Positions 35,239 to 46,710 of a stretch of DNA of 64,000 nt are shown in pieces. A program made the position numbers and the translations under genes. Origin of the DNA: Erigeron canadensis (taxonomy: Eukaryota > Streptophyta > Magnoliopsida > Asterales > Asteraceae); contig NC_057766.1 in NCBI RefSeq assembly GCF_010389155.1, positions 28,095,516-28,159,515 on the forward strand, given 5' to 3'. The notes under the pieces were generated by a model. That model was not told the DNA's origin. It worked only from the letters and a program-made list of their open reading frames with translations, and ran no database searches. The first letter of the stretch is position 1, and each line of letters begins with the position of its first letter.

Positions 35239-35810
35239 TCAAATATCAAATAATACAAATTATCAACAAGAACCGAATTACAGATACTTAACCAACAACC
35301 AAATTTTAACCACACAATAAAAAGAAATAAAACAAAACTTAAATCAGATTCAATATATTTATAAAAAAATCAGAAAAATAATTTCAATCTCTCAAATGTG
35401 CCAGTGACAGGATTCCAAGCCTCTCTTGGAGACCGGTCAAGTATTAACACAAATCCTTTTTTGAGAATTGAAATAAAGTAAAAAAATATTTTATGAAAAT
35501 AATAAAGATATAAGGGAAAGAAGATCAACAATACAGTGCTATCGGTTGAAGGTAGATGAACCCTAATTTTCTTCTTGATTCACTTAGTCAAGAAGAACAA
35601 TCAGGATCTGAAATATGAAGAAACCCTAAATTTCTTCTTGATTCACTTAGTCAAGAAGAAGAAGGATCTGAATTGATAAGCAGCGGAATCAACAAGATCG
35701 TAAACCAGAAGAAAACCCTAAACCTTAGGGTTTCTTAGATCTAGGGTTTCGAAATCGAAATACGCCCTAAATCCAAAAAACTTTAAACAGAAATCAACGA
35801 TCAGAGTAAC
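35239..35810 (-). promoter_or_regulatory. 5' leader of copia element 2 with duplicated hairpin
   Basis: The untranslated leader between primer site and gag start holds two copies, 63 bp apart, of a perfect hairpin (35569-35597 and 35632-35660): TTCTTCTTGA, a nine-base loop, TCAAGAAGAA. The position suits a packaging or dimer signal, but that is inference. Confidence 0.6.
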
Positions 35811-35825
35811 CTGGCTCTGATACCA
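35811..35825 (-). promoter_or_regulatory. Primer binding site of copia element 2
   Basis: On the minus strand TGGTATCAGAGCCAG directly follows the 5' LTR. It is the standard initiator tRNA-Met match. Confidence 0.95.
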
Positions 35826-36265
35826 TGAACGAACTCAAAGATCAATCAAAGAATAACAAAGGATTATTATTCTTTATTATTATTATTTATTAATTTGTAA
35901 AATAATCAGTCGGCTGTAAATGTCGACTTATAGAGTTCGATTATTACAATGATATGATCAAGATGATCAGTCAGGAGATTGATCAAGATAAATCAATCTT
36001 TATCTAAAATAGAATTACAAGAGAAATATTGAGAGAACAACAATTATACAGAATATGTGTATATGTGTATATATATCATCTATAACCCTAATTGGGTATA
36101 TGTACTTCTAATCTTCCAGCTATCACACCGACCTCCTTCCACTTAATCTTCTTTACAACTTTAGTCCTTCAAGAATTTTGAATAACAACCCTGCACAAAC
36201 TCTTAACCCTGAAGTTAGATAGACCTTGTAAATTCAACCCTAAGTTTATATTAGTTATTTTAACA
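35826..36265 (-). repeat. 5' LTR of copia element 2
   Basis: A 440-bp LTR. Relative to the 3' LTR it has an extra 13 bp of TTATT-type repeat near 35870 and an extra TA near 36070. Confidence 0.93.
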
Positions 36266-36387
36266 TATCTTGAATACGTAAGTCCGAAAGTCAATGACAA
36301 TGTTAAGAATGTAAGTGGGACATTTTGTAATACGGGCCGGGGTAACTCATTTCACAACAATTACATTACATCACGGTATTACCCTTA

Positions 36388-36716
36388 GGACAATGGCAAC
36401 GGGGTAGGCATGGCTATGCCTAGCGGTAAACATCGCCGCCACGCTTTAGGCATGGACTAGGCATGGAGGTTTTAGACAAACATTGCCGTTTAGGCATGGA
36501 AGAGGGAGAGAAATATATTTGATGATTTAAGGAGGGATAGGAGAGAGAGTGGATATAATTGAAGGAAAATAGTAAAGGGATGGTGAGACATGAGGAAGCA
36601 TGGTTGCCATGGGTTAGGAATGGTTAAGCATGATTTAGGCATGAAATGATGTGGAGTTGTGTTATTGGTTAATTGCTAGGCATGGCTAGGCATGGAGATG
36701 ATCATTGTCATCATCC
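36388..36716. mobile_element. PIF/Harbinger-type MITE with GGCATGG repeats
   Basis: Both ends are flanked by TTA (36385-36387 and 36717-36719), the Harbinger target triplet. The ends are weakly inverted (GGACAATGGCAAC against GGATGATGACAATG). Inside, TAGGCATGGCTAGGCATGG-like words recur in both halves. Confidence 0.55.
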
Positions 36717-36719
36717 TTA

Positions 36720-37964
36720 TAAACATTTCTCATATATCATTCACTTCTTGATATTGATTAATTAAGAGAGTTCGCCCGTCTCTCGGTCTTCTGTTCCAGA
36801 TCTTGGTGTTCATATATCAAGTCAGACTTTATTTCCAAATTAATGAAAATGGAAATTCTCATAAACTCTCTAGCTAATTCTCTAGATTGTTACAGTAAAG
36901 ACAGAAGTAATTTACTTTTTCCAACTTTAATTTTTATAGAAAATAAATATACATATTCAAATCATTTGAGTAGATGTCCTTACAAAGACTGCGAGTCCGT
37001 CTCTTTATATGCATTAACGAATTGAAATTTTTCACAGTATTTACGTGAAGAAAAATAACTAAAAATAATACAGATATATGCTATGTCTTTTTAGTTTATC
37101 ACTAATCAATTTTCCATCACCATCTTTGCCCCAACTTGTTTGGTCATAGATTTTTTATTATACATTCAAGTAATTAAATAGAACTTGAACCATCAACTTC
37201 ATCCTGACTAAGTAGCCACTTTAGTCAAATCTCTTGAAGATCTATTGTAATTTCATATGGCTTTTGACAAGTTGACCAGCTGAAATAGCTGACATCAAAG
37301 ATAATTCACCAGCAAGGGCTGAAGTCTGAACCGGCGACTATCTATTGTAATTTCATATGGAAAACTAGAGGTGTTTTCCCCAACTAAGCGTCCAATCAAA
37401 ACTCACTAATGCTTGGAGTATCTACCATCTATCGTATTTTGTTACCGAAGTATGGAAACGAAGTAACACTCAATAACAGACTTAGAACTTAGAATTATGT
37501 ATGTTGATTGATTCAATTGTGTCAAGTAGAAATTCCGATTGAGAAATTGAGATATAGAGTGTTCAAGTACTCTAAGCCCAATAGGCCTCAACCAGGCCCA
37601 ACTAATATTTGGTCAAAGACTTGTCGTCAGGGGAAATAACGATCTGTTTAATGCTAAATATATCTCAATTGTGTTTTTGTTTTCGTAAAATTTATGACAC
37701 TAAAAGTTATATTATATGTTTGTTATATAATACTCAACAAAATTTACTTAATGAGAATGCATGAAGTAATAATATAAATATATAACTAGAGCTAAAAAGA
37801 ATTTGCAACTTCATTTAGGAAGTAAAAATATTTGTAAGTAACATGTCAAACAACATTTTTCAAAACGATAAGAAATACTACTTCTAAAGTTCTGATATCG
37901 CATGACCAACATCTAAGATAAATATAAATATAGTTACTAAAATGTAAATACAATTATTAAGTAA
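36720..37964. other. Spacer with an 80-bp insertion between 20-bp direct repeats
   Basis: TCTATTGTAATTTCATATGG occurs at 37241-37260 and 37341-37360, exactly 100 bp apart. The ~80 bp between them are less AT-rich and read openly on the minus strand. Otherwise nothing was recognised. The last part, 37900-37964, would hold the 3' UTR of the AAA-ATPase. Confidence 0.5.
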
Positions 37965-39542
37965 TTAACAACCCCTTTGTTCTTCTTCTGTTATGACCCA
38001 ACTGCTAAGATCATCCCTAGTCAAACTTGCATCTTTTTTTTCATTCCCTTTAAGTGACTTTGTCTTCAAACTTTTGGTATCTTGATCAACCTTCTTTCCT
38101 TCTTCATCACCTACATGCAATTCTTCCCGATTTTCGTCACTGATTTCTTCACTTGCCACTTTCTCATCCTCAACCTTGATCCTAGCATTTTCCAATGATT
38201 TGATCAACTTGTTCAAACAAGTTTCCACATTCTCTTGATCAAATAAACTAATTGGGATCAAGCTTTCAGCAACATCGGCTGGGGTCATATTGATTGTTCC
38301 CAAAAGCCGACTTATGGTTGGAAACAAATCATGAGAATCCAAGTCCAAATAGTTCTTTGCAAGAACCTTAAAAGTTTCAAAACAACAATAAGACAACTCA
38401 ATATGTTTATCCATTCTGCCTCTTCTTATAAGAGCAGGATCAAGCTTATCAATATGGTTTGTTGTGAAAATAATTAGTCTTTCACTACCACAAGCTGACC
38501 ATAACCCATCAATAAAGTTCAATAGGCCCGATAGAGTTACTTCACTTCCTTTTTTCTTCTTGTCCTTTTCATTTTCACCAATTGGATTTTTAGCCTCCCC
38601 ATTATCAACATCCTTCTTTTCCTTCCTTTGGCCCGTGAGATCAAGTGAGCAATCGATATCTTCTATCACAATTATCGACTTACTTAATGTGTGGATAAGT
38701 AGCCTCCTTAAATCATTGTTGTCTTGCACTGAGGTTAATTCAAGATCATAGATGTCATACTCAAGAAAGTTAGCCATAGCCGCAATCATGCTAGACTTTC
38801 CGGTTCCAGGAGGACCATAAAGGAGATATCCTCGCTTCCACGACTTTCCCACCTTCTTGTAATAGTCTTTCGACTTGCTAAACTTAATAAGATCATCCAA
38901 TATATCCTTTTTCTTTTTCGGGTCCATGGCAAGAGTGTCAAATGTGGAAGGATGCTCAAATAAAATGTAAGTCCAATAACATTTCTTGTTATTTGTATAG
39001 AGCTTTCTTTGTCTTGTTTTATCAGCAATGCATTTTCCTTCATCGATCACATGGGGCAAGTAATGTTGAGTGATAAAATCACGATGTCTACGATGGCAAG
39101 TGAGCTTGAAATAACGTTTCTCGTCATCATCAGAAGAAAGCAGAATTTGTTGTTGACGAACTTTTTTGTTTGAACTCCACCAAATCTTGATGCCTTTAAA
39201 CTCGTCGGTTACTTCTTCATAATCATCCATGCTTAAAAACACAGATTTTTCGGACTTGATTACATTTGCATTGAGTCTTTTAGCCCCTTTGGAAGAGTGG
39301 GTGCCAAGGTATTTTTCGATGGCGTTATAGGCTTCACTAGGAGAGAAATAATCTTCAACTTGGTATTCGGGGAAAACTATGCTTATATAAGGGTACACAC
39401 GGCTTATGAGTTTTTCCAAATAGTTTTCGATACGATGACCAAGCTCTTGTGGAAACCATTGTCGAAAACAAGCCAATATGAACATAGTACTAGCCAAAAT
39501 CGACCCTAAATGTGTCATGTCCACCATTGTTAGATTGAACAA
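37965..39542 (-). CDS. BCS1/ASD-type AAA-ATPase, intronless
   Basis: A single open frame of 525 residues. The N-terminal ~120 residues match the plant AAA-type ATPase N-terminal domain, with a hydrophobic segment at about 10-27 that could anchor the protein in a mitochondrial or ER membrane. The AAA module is complete: Walker A GPPGTGKS (243-250), Walker B IIVIEDID (290-297), sensor TTNH (~360-363) and arginine finger RRGRMD (373-378). A Lys/Glu-rich insert (~306-332) and a long charged C-terminal tail are typical of the family. These proteins are mechanoenzymes whose substrates are mostly unknown; several are induced by stress or affect seed development. Many family members are intronless, as here. 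A second Met at residue 6 could be the start; I keep the first. No damage was seen. Confidence 0.93.
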   Translation of the reverse strand: MFNLTMVDMTHLGSILASTMFILACFRQWFPQELGHRIENYLEKLISRVYPYISIVFPEYQVEDYFSPSEAYNAIEKYLGTHSSKGAKRLNANVIKSEKSVFLSMDDYEEVTDEFKGIKIWWSSNKKVRQQQILLSSDDDEKRYFKLTCHRRHRDFITQHYLPHVIDEGKCIADKTRQRKLYTNNKKCYWTYILFEHPSTFDTLAMDPKKKKDILDDLIKFSKSKDYYKKVGKSWKRGYLLYGPPGTGKSSMIAAMANFLEYDIYDLELTSVQDNNDLRRLLIHTLSKSIIVIEDIDCSLDLTGQRKEKKDVDNGEAKNPIGENEKDKKKKGSEVTLSGLLNFIDGLWSACGSERLIIFTTNHIDKLDPALIRRGRMDKHIELSYCCFETFKVLAKNYLDLDSHDLFPTISRLLGTINMTPADVAESLIPISLFDQENVETCLNKLIKSLENARIKVEDEKVASEEISDENREELHVGDEEGKKVDQDTKSLKTKSLKGNEKKDASLTRDDLSSWVITEEEQRGC

Positions 39543-40086
39543 AACTCACAAAAGATTATTATAGTGAAATAATTTATGGGGTTGAAAAGAAGTAAGAAAA
39601 GGAAGAAAATGAAGATTATTGCAATGAAAAGATGGGTTGTGAAATGTAAAGATAAAGATTATTGCAATAAAAAGATCGGCTGCGAAATATGTGAGTAAAT
39701 ATGTGTATCATATAAGCATAAATATTCTACACTTCATTTAATGAAGTGAGTACATATGTGTATCTATATATAGCTTCAACTTTTTTATACATTTGACAAA
39801 ACTATAAAATGTTAATCCACATGTATTTTATGTTACCTTTAATATAGCTAGTAAGATATACAACTTTTTATATATCAATATTTTGTTGTTGATAAATAAT
39901 AGAAGATGCATACCTGATATATATAGTGTGACTAAAAAGAATATAGAATTGTAATATTACATTTTAGGTGTGGAAATGGGTAATTTATATGTCGATCATT
40001 GAGATTGTTACTTAGTTAATACATATAATAGTGAAAAACGATAAATGGACATTTAAATACACTTGAAACATTATATAAATATCACA
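39543..40086 (-). promoter_or_regulatory. AAA-ATPase upstream region with a ~42-bp tandem duplication
   Basis: AAGATTATTGCAAT(G/A)AAAAG and the bases after it (ending GAAAT) occur twice in a row at about 39612-39653 and 39654-39694, with a few differences. A shorter relative starts near 39551. This lies within the first 150 bp upstream of the gene, so it could affect its expression. Confidence 0.5.
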
Positions 40087-40102
40087 TATTACATTTATAG
40101 AT

Positions 40103-40594
40103 AAAAGAAAGAAAGAAACTGCTCATTGTCGTTTTCTGCGGGTTTTGAGTCAGTGTCGCCTTTTGCGGGTTTTGAATCCCAATACTTTGACGGTGTATGG
40201 AGAAGGTTAAGATGTAGGCAGATTTTACCCCTACATAAATAAAGAGACTGTTTTCATTTTCTACCAGGTAGAAAAGGCCCCCCAACCTTTGCATGAAATG
40301 AGGATCGAACCCATGACCTCTACCTCTAGAGGTCAGGGTGTTTACTACTGATCCAAACCATGATGCTTAAAGAAACTGCTCAGTGACTCCTTCCGCGGGT
40401 TTTTGAACCTCAATACCTTGAAGGTGTACGGGGGAGGTTAAGATGTAGGCAGAACTTACCTCTACCTAAGTAGAGAGGCTGCTTCCATGTCTACCTAATT
40501 AAATGGTAGAAAAGACCATTCAACCTTTACATGTGATGAGTATCGAACCCATAACCTCTATCTCCAAAAGCTTTGATCCAACCATGTTGCTTAT
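40103..40594 (-). mobile_element. Dimeric tRNA-derived SINE with one 16-bp target duplication
   Basis: TATTACATTTATAGAT flanks the block on both sides (40087-40102 and 40595-40610). Inside are two head-to-tail copies on the minus strand, 40594-40370 (about 225 bp) and 40369-40103 (about 267 bp). Each starts TAAGCA(A/T)CATGG, has a B-box-like GGTTCGAT(C/A)C, then a shared body with TGCCTACATCTTAACCT, and ends near GAGCAGTTTCTTT. The second copy also shows an A-box-like TGGATCAGTAG and an internal duplication of the GCGGGTTTTG part. The body is related to the sequence at 42344-42445. Confidence 0.8.
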
Positions 40595-40610
40595 TATTAC
40601 ATTTATAGAT

Positions 40611-42313
40611 GCGTGAGGTCAAAGTTCGATATAATGGAAATTTAATTAAATAAATGATATATGTGCACTTTTTGATAAATTATAATGTAACTTCAACCAT
40701 TCGGTCTAAATCAAGTTTCCACTTATAATAGGTCCGAGTGAGTTTTTTCTCATAAGTCTCAAGTTCGAACTTGGTGATAAAATTTTCACAGTGTAAATGA
40801 GCACTATCTATTCTGCAAGAGTGCAAGGGACTTTTTAAAAAGTACTTAAATACTTTATTAACATAATGTATGCTAGATTATATCGTAAGTACTTTACATC
40901 TAAAGAAAAAAGATAATAATGATTGTCTCTATATATGGACCATATAATATATATATGGTTGTCTATATATATATTTACACAATAAGGATACAAATGGACG
41001 TATTTAAACAACTAAACCTTTATTATGGTTGTCTATATGGACCATATAATATATACTCCGTATGTTACCAGTTTTGTTACAAAGGTTTTCTTAATGGACA
41101 TTTTTAATTTAATTTATATATATATAGGAGATTTTTGTTGCAATCTGTTATAACAATATTATATTCACGAAAAACTAAAAATAGCTGTACAAAATATTAG
41201 TTACGTTGTAAAGGGTGGAAAAGGACATACTTAAACAACACTATACCTCTATTTTGGTCAACCATACTTATTTGATGAATCTTCATGCAGCCTAAGTGCT
41301 TTAGACATTTAAGTTATGTGTTCGGACCATACTTTGTATTTTTTTCATCATTACTTTTGTTACAATTCATTGTATTATATCTAAAATCTTTTTTTAATGG
41401 AAATTTAATTTATACCCTAATTTCTGGTCGATATGTATACAAAATATTACCTGTAAAGGACAGAAATGGACATACTTAAACAACTAATCGAGAGATCATT
41501 CGTTATATCTAAAGTCTAAAGTGTAGATATAAGTAGTAATTTGTTTTGCAAAGTTTTACATATAGATGATTTCCTACGAAAAGAAAGTCAAGTGACAAAT
41601 ATGCTTGATTATATGGTTATGCATTTGTTTTAAAAGTACCGACATTTGTTGTGTTTTTTTTTAAGAAATGAATTACTAATGGATGACAGTGGTATAATAT
41701 ACGTCTTAACCGGTTTTATATTACAAAGCTTCCTCAACGAGCATATCTACAATTTAAACTTTCGATGGAAAACCTTATCAGCTAAACATTTGGTCTGAGG
41801 TTACTCGCTAAAGTTCACCATAAATAAAAATTAAATACAAATAATTATCCTAACATATACCTAAATAAAATCGATCCCGAAATTTTTAGCATTAAACCAT
41901 TTATTAGCGTAACTTCATATACATAGTAAACATCATATACATAGTAAACAGTTCAATTTTTTATTTTGTATTTTTTTTTAACTCCAAATTCCTACCTTTA
42001 GACTTATACCCCATCAAATATTTTGTTTTCATTTTATTGCACCAAGCTTTTCGGTTTTCACATCAAACCACTCTAGCACATTTACGGTTGTTACCTTTAT
42101 TTTGATTATTTCATTATTTTCGTTATATGTAACTTTTTTTTAATATACAAAATCATATCGTTTGTTACATTTATATTGATGTAAACATTTTAAAGCAAGT
42201 CAAGTTTCTTTTGTTAATTTTTAACTTTAGCTTCTAAAGTGTTTTTTTTTTTACTATTACCCTATCATAATATATTTTTATATGCATGATTATATCTTTA
42301 GAATTTTAACCCA
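40611..42313. other. AT-rich spacer with a local duplication
   Basis: A block with GGACCATATAATATATA preceded by TTGTCTATAT or a close relative occurs twice (about 40921-40965 and 41026-41056). No gene was recognised. Confidence 0.4.
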
Positions 42314-42329
42314 CCCCCCCCCCCCCCCC
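42314..42329. repeat. Poly(C) tract, 16 C
   Basis: Sixteen C in a row, unusual in this AT-rich window; it lies just past the 3' end of the SINE at 42344. Confidence 0.8.
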
Positions 42330-42343
42330 TCTTCAAAGTTTTC

Positions 42344-42445
42344 ATAACAACAACAACTGTACCTAATCCATGAGCGGGGTATTGGGGAGGTAAGCTGTAG
42401 ACAGTCTTACCTCTACCCAAAGATAGAGAGACTGCTTCCATAAGG
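42344..42445 (-). mobile_element. Au-like SINE 3' part
   Basis: On the minus strand the sequence reads GGAAGCAGTCTCTC, GGGTAGAGGTAAGACTGTCT, then CTTACCTCCCCAATACCCCG, and ends in TTGTTGTTGTTA. This is the conserved 3' region and (TTG)n tail of plant Au-type SINEs. The 5' head is not recognisable. Confidence 0.65.
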
Positions 42446-43058
42446 ACCTCCGGCCAGGAAGATGTAAAAGTCGTAAAAGGATAAAGTGTTTATACCTGTC
42501 TGTCGAGACCATGATAGGCGATATACCTGTCAGCTGGTCCGCCGGGTATGCCACCTTACCAGTAGGGAAGGGTAGTGAACGTACGACAACAAAACCTTAG
42601 CACAATACATAAACTCTAGCAACCATAGTACGCAAATAACAACATAAAATTTAGGAGCATAGTAAACAAAGCCTTCAGCAAGGACAACCAAACCTATACA
42701 TATGAATTGACTAATAACTAAGGGGATTAAACTATTTCTACACAACCTACGGAGCAAAGTACCTTAGGCCGCTAAGGTAAACTAAATCTTAGTCTATTCA
42801 CAAAACGACAAAGGTAACCTACGCACCTAGTCCTCTAGAACTGTCTGATGAGTACACCCGACAACAAAAGAATAAGGAAAAGTAGTAATAAGCAACCTAG
42901 ATAACTAAAAGCACAAGTTTTCATCTTTAGTTTTTACACCAAAATTTTGGTCAAACTATTTTAACACGTTTGTGGTTTTCACCTTTAAATTTAGGTCATC
43001 TTGTGGTTTGTTATTTTATCAATTTTTTACCCTGTCATTTTTTTTATTATTCGTCTTC
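42446..43058. other. Spacer of less AT-rich, non-coding sequence
   Basis: The segment 42446-42860 is more GC-rich than its surroundings and may belong to the same retroelement as the SINE tail, but I cannot identify it. Confidence 0.35.
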
Positions 43059-43063
43059 CATTA

Positions 43064-43434
43064 TGTTGGTATTTTAGTGTAATGGAAATTTTTTATTTCC
43101 ATTAATATTGTTATGGCAAAAACGTCTCAGAAAATTAATTTTCGGTAATTGAGGGACTTATTTTGCCAATTTGGCAAAGTCGAATTTAACTGCATAAAAG
43201 CAGTTACGGGCCTGGCAACATTATTTCTGATATACGAATTCTATTGAATTCTCTCCCGTTTTACAATTTTTCTCTCAAACACAAACATACAGAACGTTCT
43301 CGAATCTCTGATTGTATCCGATTGAGTAATTTGGGGTGAACCACCGAATTGATTCAATTTGATAGTGTTCCACACGCCTTCGGAGATTGAATATATATCT
43401 TGTTTTGTTCGTTATTGTATACGTATCGCCAACA
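43064..43434 (+). mobile_element. Solo LTR (371 bp), probably Ty1-copia
   Basis: It begins TGTTGG and ends CCAACA, a perfect 6-bp inverted end, and is flanked by the 5-bp duplication CATTA (43059-43063 and 43435-43439). No internal region is present, so the element was removed by LTR-LTR recombination. The orientation is inferred from a U5-like end. Confidence 0.85.
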
Positions 43435-43439
43435 CATTA

Positions 43440-46274
43440 TAATGATAAAATCATTTTACAACTTTACTGTTACAGGGAATGGGTGCTGGCCTTTATAAAT
43501 TTTATAGAAATTTCTTTCTCAATTTTCTTGACTAATGTTACCTTTTCTTACATTATCTGGTTATTGACTTAGCTTTTGTTTCTATTTGTTGTTATTAGTG
43601 GTTGTATACTTTGACACATGATGATTTTAGCTACTGTAGACAAATGGGTTGATTACTTGATTTGGCTTTATATGTTATTGCTAAATAATCAGATTTGGCT
43701 TTGTTTAGTTCTTATTATGTTTTTCTTTTTTTATAATTGAAAGTGGCAAGGTGAAAGGATAAGTTAATGAAAGACTTGAAATAAAGCTATACCATTATTA
43801 GCACTAGAAGTCGTTGAATCATTAGCAGAACCTCAAGTCAGGCATGATAAAGAGTAGTGGGAATGGAAATTGATGCATCATCATCGTCAAAGCCAGTATG
43901 TCATATAAAAGAGTAGGTGACTCGACCGTCAGGGATAGAAAATGATTCATCGCTGCCATTCTTAACATTCAATCGTTTCGCGTTTTGTAAGTCAATAATG
44001 TTCTGTTGTTTTTGCCTTCAACAAGTGAAGAAAGTTCGATTTTGCTGTTGTTTTTAATTGATAGAAGGAAAACTGGTTTGATTTGTGTTGTTATCATTTA
44101 CTTTTGAAAGAAAATGGGGTGTTGAGGATAGAAGAGAAAGAGAAAGAGAAAGAAAAACAGAAGATGAAGAGTGACCATGTGGTGACTTTGAATTGGTTGA
44201 AAGTAATCCGTGTGTTTTTATGACGGTATAACACGGGTATTTTGTTTAAATTTGTTAGTTTGCAAAACCATGTATATTTTATAAAATAGCCTTTTTTTTT
44301 GTTTATTAAAATAATTTTCATATAAAATTTGTATGTATTTTGATCATTGAACATAAATAAACCAAACTCAATAAAGTACCACCAACTCGATGCGGCTTGA
44401 GAAACATAATTGGTGATCACAAATAAACCATTCATAAAATCAAAATATAAAAAACCAAAATGATTCGCTGACTAAAAAATAAAAATTTAATATATTACTA
44501 TTTTAATTTTAATATGAATTTTTTTTTCACCCGGTGTGGCCATCAGTTTTAATTATTCAACCGCGCGGATAACCCCATTCAATGAGAATAAGAATATTAA
44601 TATTGAACTGTAAAACAACATTTAACTATATTATATTAAGTATTTATGTGTTCATAAACGTATGAGTAAAAAATCCAGTAGTATAAAATGTATTTAAAAT
44701 TTATATATGTAAACTTGATTTGAATCGAGTTCAGTTCACCATACCGGCCAATTAAGTATGATTATCAAAATTAAACTACCCCACCAGCTTTCTGAAAAAA
44801 AATTAAGGGCGAAAAACGGTCATCATTTACCCGGTCTCTCGACTAATCACTAGCTCGGATCATGACCTGGGAATTAAAATATTGCAAACAGGAAGTTACA
44901 TTCAAACCCCGCTAATTAATTACCTGGATCGTCTTAACAGTTTATCCATAATATAACACGGTTAATTAGTTCTTTATGTTTAGAAGTTATACATTCAAAC
45001 CCCGCTAGTCTAGCTTTGCAGTTTTGGGTTTAGACTGGAACTAATTTCGATTGGAACCAGCTAGGTGGTCTAGTCTTCTTAACCATGTTATTTTTTTCTT
45101 GATTGTATTCTTACTTTCTCTTTTGATGCGTTGTTGATAACAACGTTAAAAATATAAATATGAATCAACTAAAATTAAAAATTAAAAAAAAAAGTTGTCA
45201 TGTAATTTTAATCATTTACTAATTAATTACGTATATGGACCATACATATGTTTATTTATCATCATTTTATTGTATTATCTAAAGTCTTTCTTAACGGGCA
45301 TTTAATCAGTTTAATTCATAGAAGGTTTGTGTTGCAACTTCAATACTAGTAATGAGGGTCCATATATTGATATATATATAAATTTTGAAAACTTGGACAA
45401 AATGTCAAATCTATCATTATCAACTTCATACACATCAAAAATATTTGAATTATGTAGAAATCCAGGTGACACTTCAGATTTTTGTGTTAATGTTAATTGT
45501 AGTATTGTACAAATGAAATGATTCAAGCCGGCCTTAAGGTATTTACCTATATACTAAAAAGTACGAGTAATATGAATTTTACAAGTAAATATACATAAAG
45601 TACAATCAAGCTAAAAAAAATCTTTTATAATTCTCCTTTTTGCTCTACTTGAATTTCCTAAAATTTACATGTGTTTTCATTTCCATTTTATCTGTTTAAA
45701 CTCAACTCATTTTGAAGGTAATGTTTCCTCCTTCTCATTTGTTTTTTCACATTTCTGTTCTTTTTATTATTGTTTTATACAGTAAATCAATCTCGATTTT
45801 GAAGGTGATAATATTCATGTGCTGATTTATTATATGATTTCTGTTAATTTACAGAGTCAAATGTCTCACCTCAACGCGTAGATAATATTTCTAGTTTTGG
45901 TGTTTGTGTTTGCATTTTCAAAATAGATTATGCGTTTAAAAACTGTGTTTTGAAAAAGTATGTCCCTATCTGCTTTTTCAAAACTGTATTTTCTCTCTAA
46001 TTAAACGCAGATAATCACTTACTTTGTCAAACAGATTTTTCGCTTATTTCCGTTATACAAATGCAATAATCAAATAATCAGCTCAAAACTCAATCACAAA
46101 CATTCCCTAAAAAGATCTCATACCATCAAGCAAGTAAATTATTATTATTATCCTTAAAGTTTTACTGGCCAAGCAAAAACCAACCTGAGTCATTTAAATA
46201 TCTCAATTTAATATACATATAATATCCGTAGTGAAACTATTTACAACAAATATACATCCTTCATTCCTTCAACA
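43440..46274. other. AT-rich spacer, no gene recognised
   Basis: Near 44900 and 45000, ACATTCAAACCCCGCTA occurs twice about 100 bp apart. Near 45548, CCTATATACTAAAAAG resembles a Helitron 5' end with a changed first base. No coding region is convincing. Confidence 0.4.
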
Positions 46275-46299
46275 ATGAAAATAACTACACTAGCTTTTT

Positions 46300-46583
46300 G
46301 GGATTTATCCCAACTGGACATTTAATGCCCTTTATGTCTTTCAGCCAAATGTTGGTCACGGGTTCGAAACTTTGAACGACATATTGGGGAGTATTTGCCA
46401 ATAAGGTGGGGCATGAGGTTTTTTTCTAGCATTTAGCTGGTTTTCTTCAGAACGGTAGTGAGACTTCCACCGTCAGTCATGCCCTCGGATTGACTGTGCT
46501 TGTGACGTAGTCGATCTCTACCGGACGATGAAGAGGCATGCCGCTGAATCCAGTCACCACTGCTGTTCAAAAAAAAAAAAACT
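46300..46583 (+). mobile_element. SINE with perfect 25-bp target duplication
   Basis: The same 25 bases, beginning ATGAAAATAACTACAC, lie at 46275-46299 and 46584-46608. The ~284-bp insert has a tRNA-like head with a B box GGTTCGAAAC (about 46349-46358) and ends in a run of about 13 A plus ACT. It inserted into an older Helitron-like sequence. Confidence 0.8.
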
Positions 46584-46608
46584 ATGAAAATAACTACACT
46601 AGCTTTTT

Positions 46609-46710
46609 ACATCAAATACTTTAGATTAATACACTGACACCACCCCCGCCGCCACGAACCGTCGTTGTCACCACCGACGTCACACCGTCGTATCGTGCGA
46701 GCATTTATCT
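46609..46710 (+). mobile_element. Helitron-like 3' remnant
   Basis: It shares CACC/CCGCC-type sequence and a CGTATCGTGCGAGCATTTATCTA end with the elements at 29516-29870 and 56028-56327. The final CTAG is degraded to CTAA. Confidence 0.35.

Larger units (their letters stand above)
30351..36265 (-). mobile_element. Complete Ty1-copia LTR retrotransposon 2, minus strand
   Basis: The target duplication TATCT lies at 30346-30350 and 36266-36270. The LTRs differ by three substitutions and 13-bp and 2-bp indels, so this element is somewhat older than the first but still young. At the left junction eight extra bases separate the duplication from the LTR end; they form a tandem repeat of TCTTGAA(G/C), best explained by a small duplication after insertion. 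Primer site, gag, pol and polypurine tract are all in place. Confidence 0.95.

Noticed and set aside
42363..42757. Two 63-75-codon minus frames near the SINE
   Set aside because: They overlap retroelement-like sequence and contain no domain.
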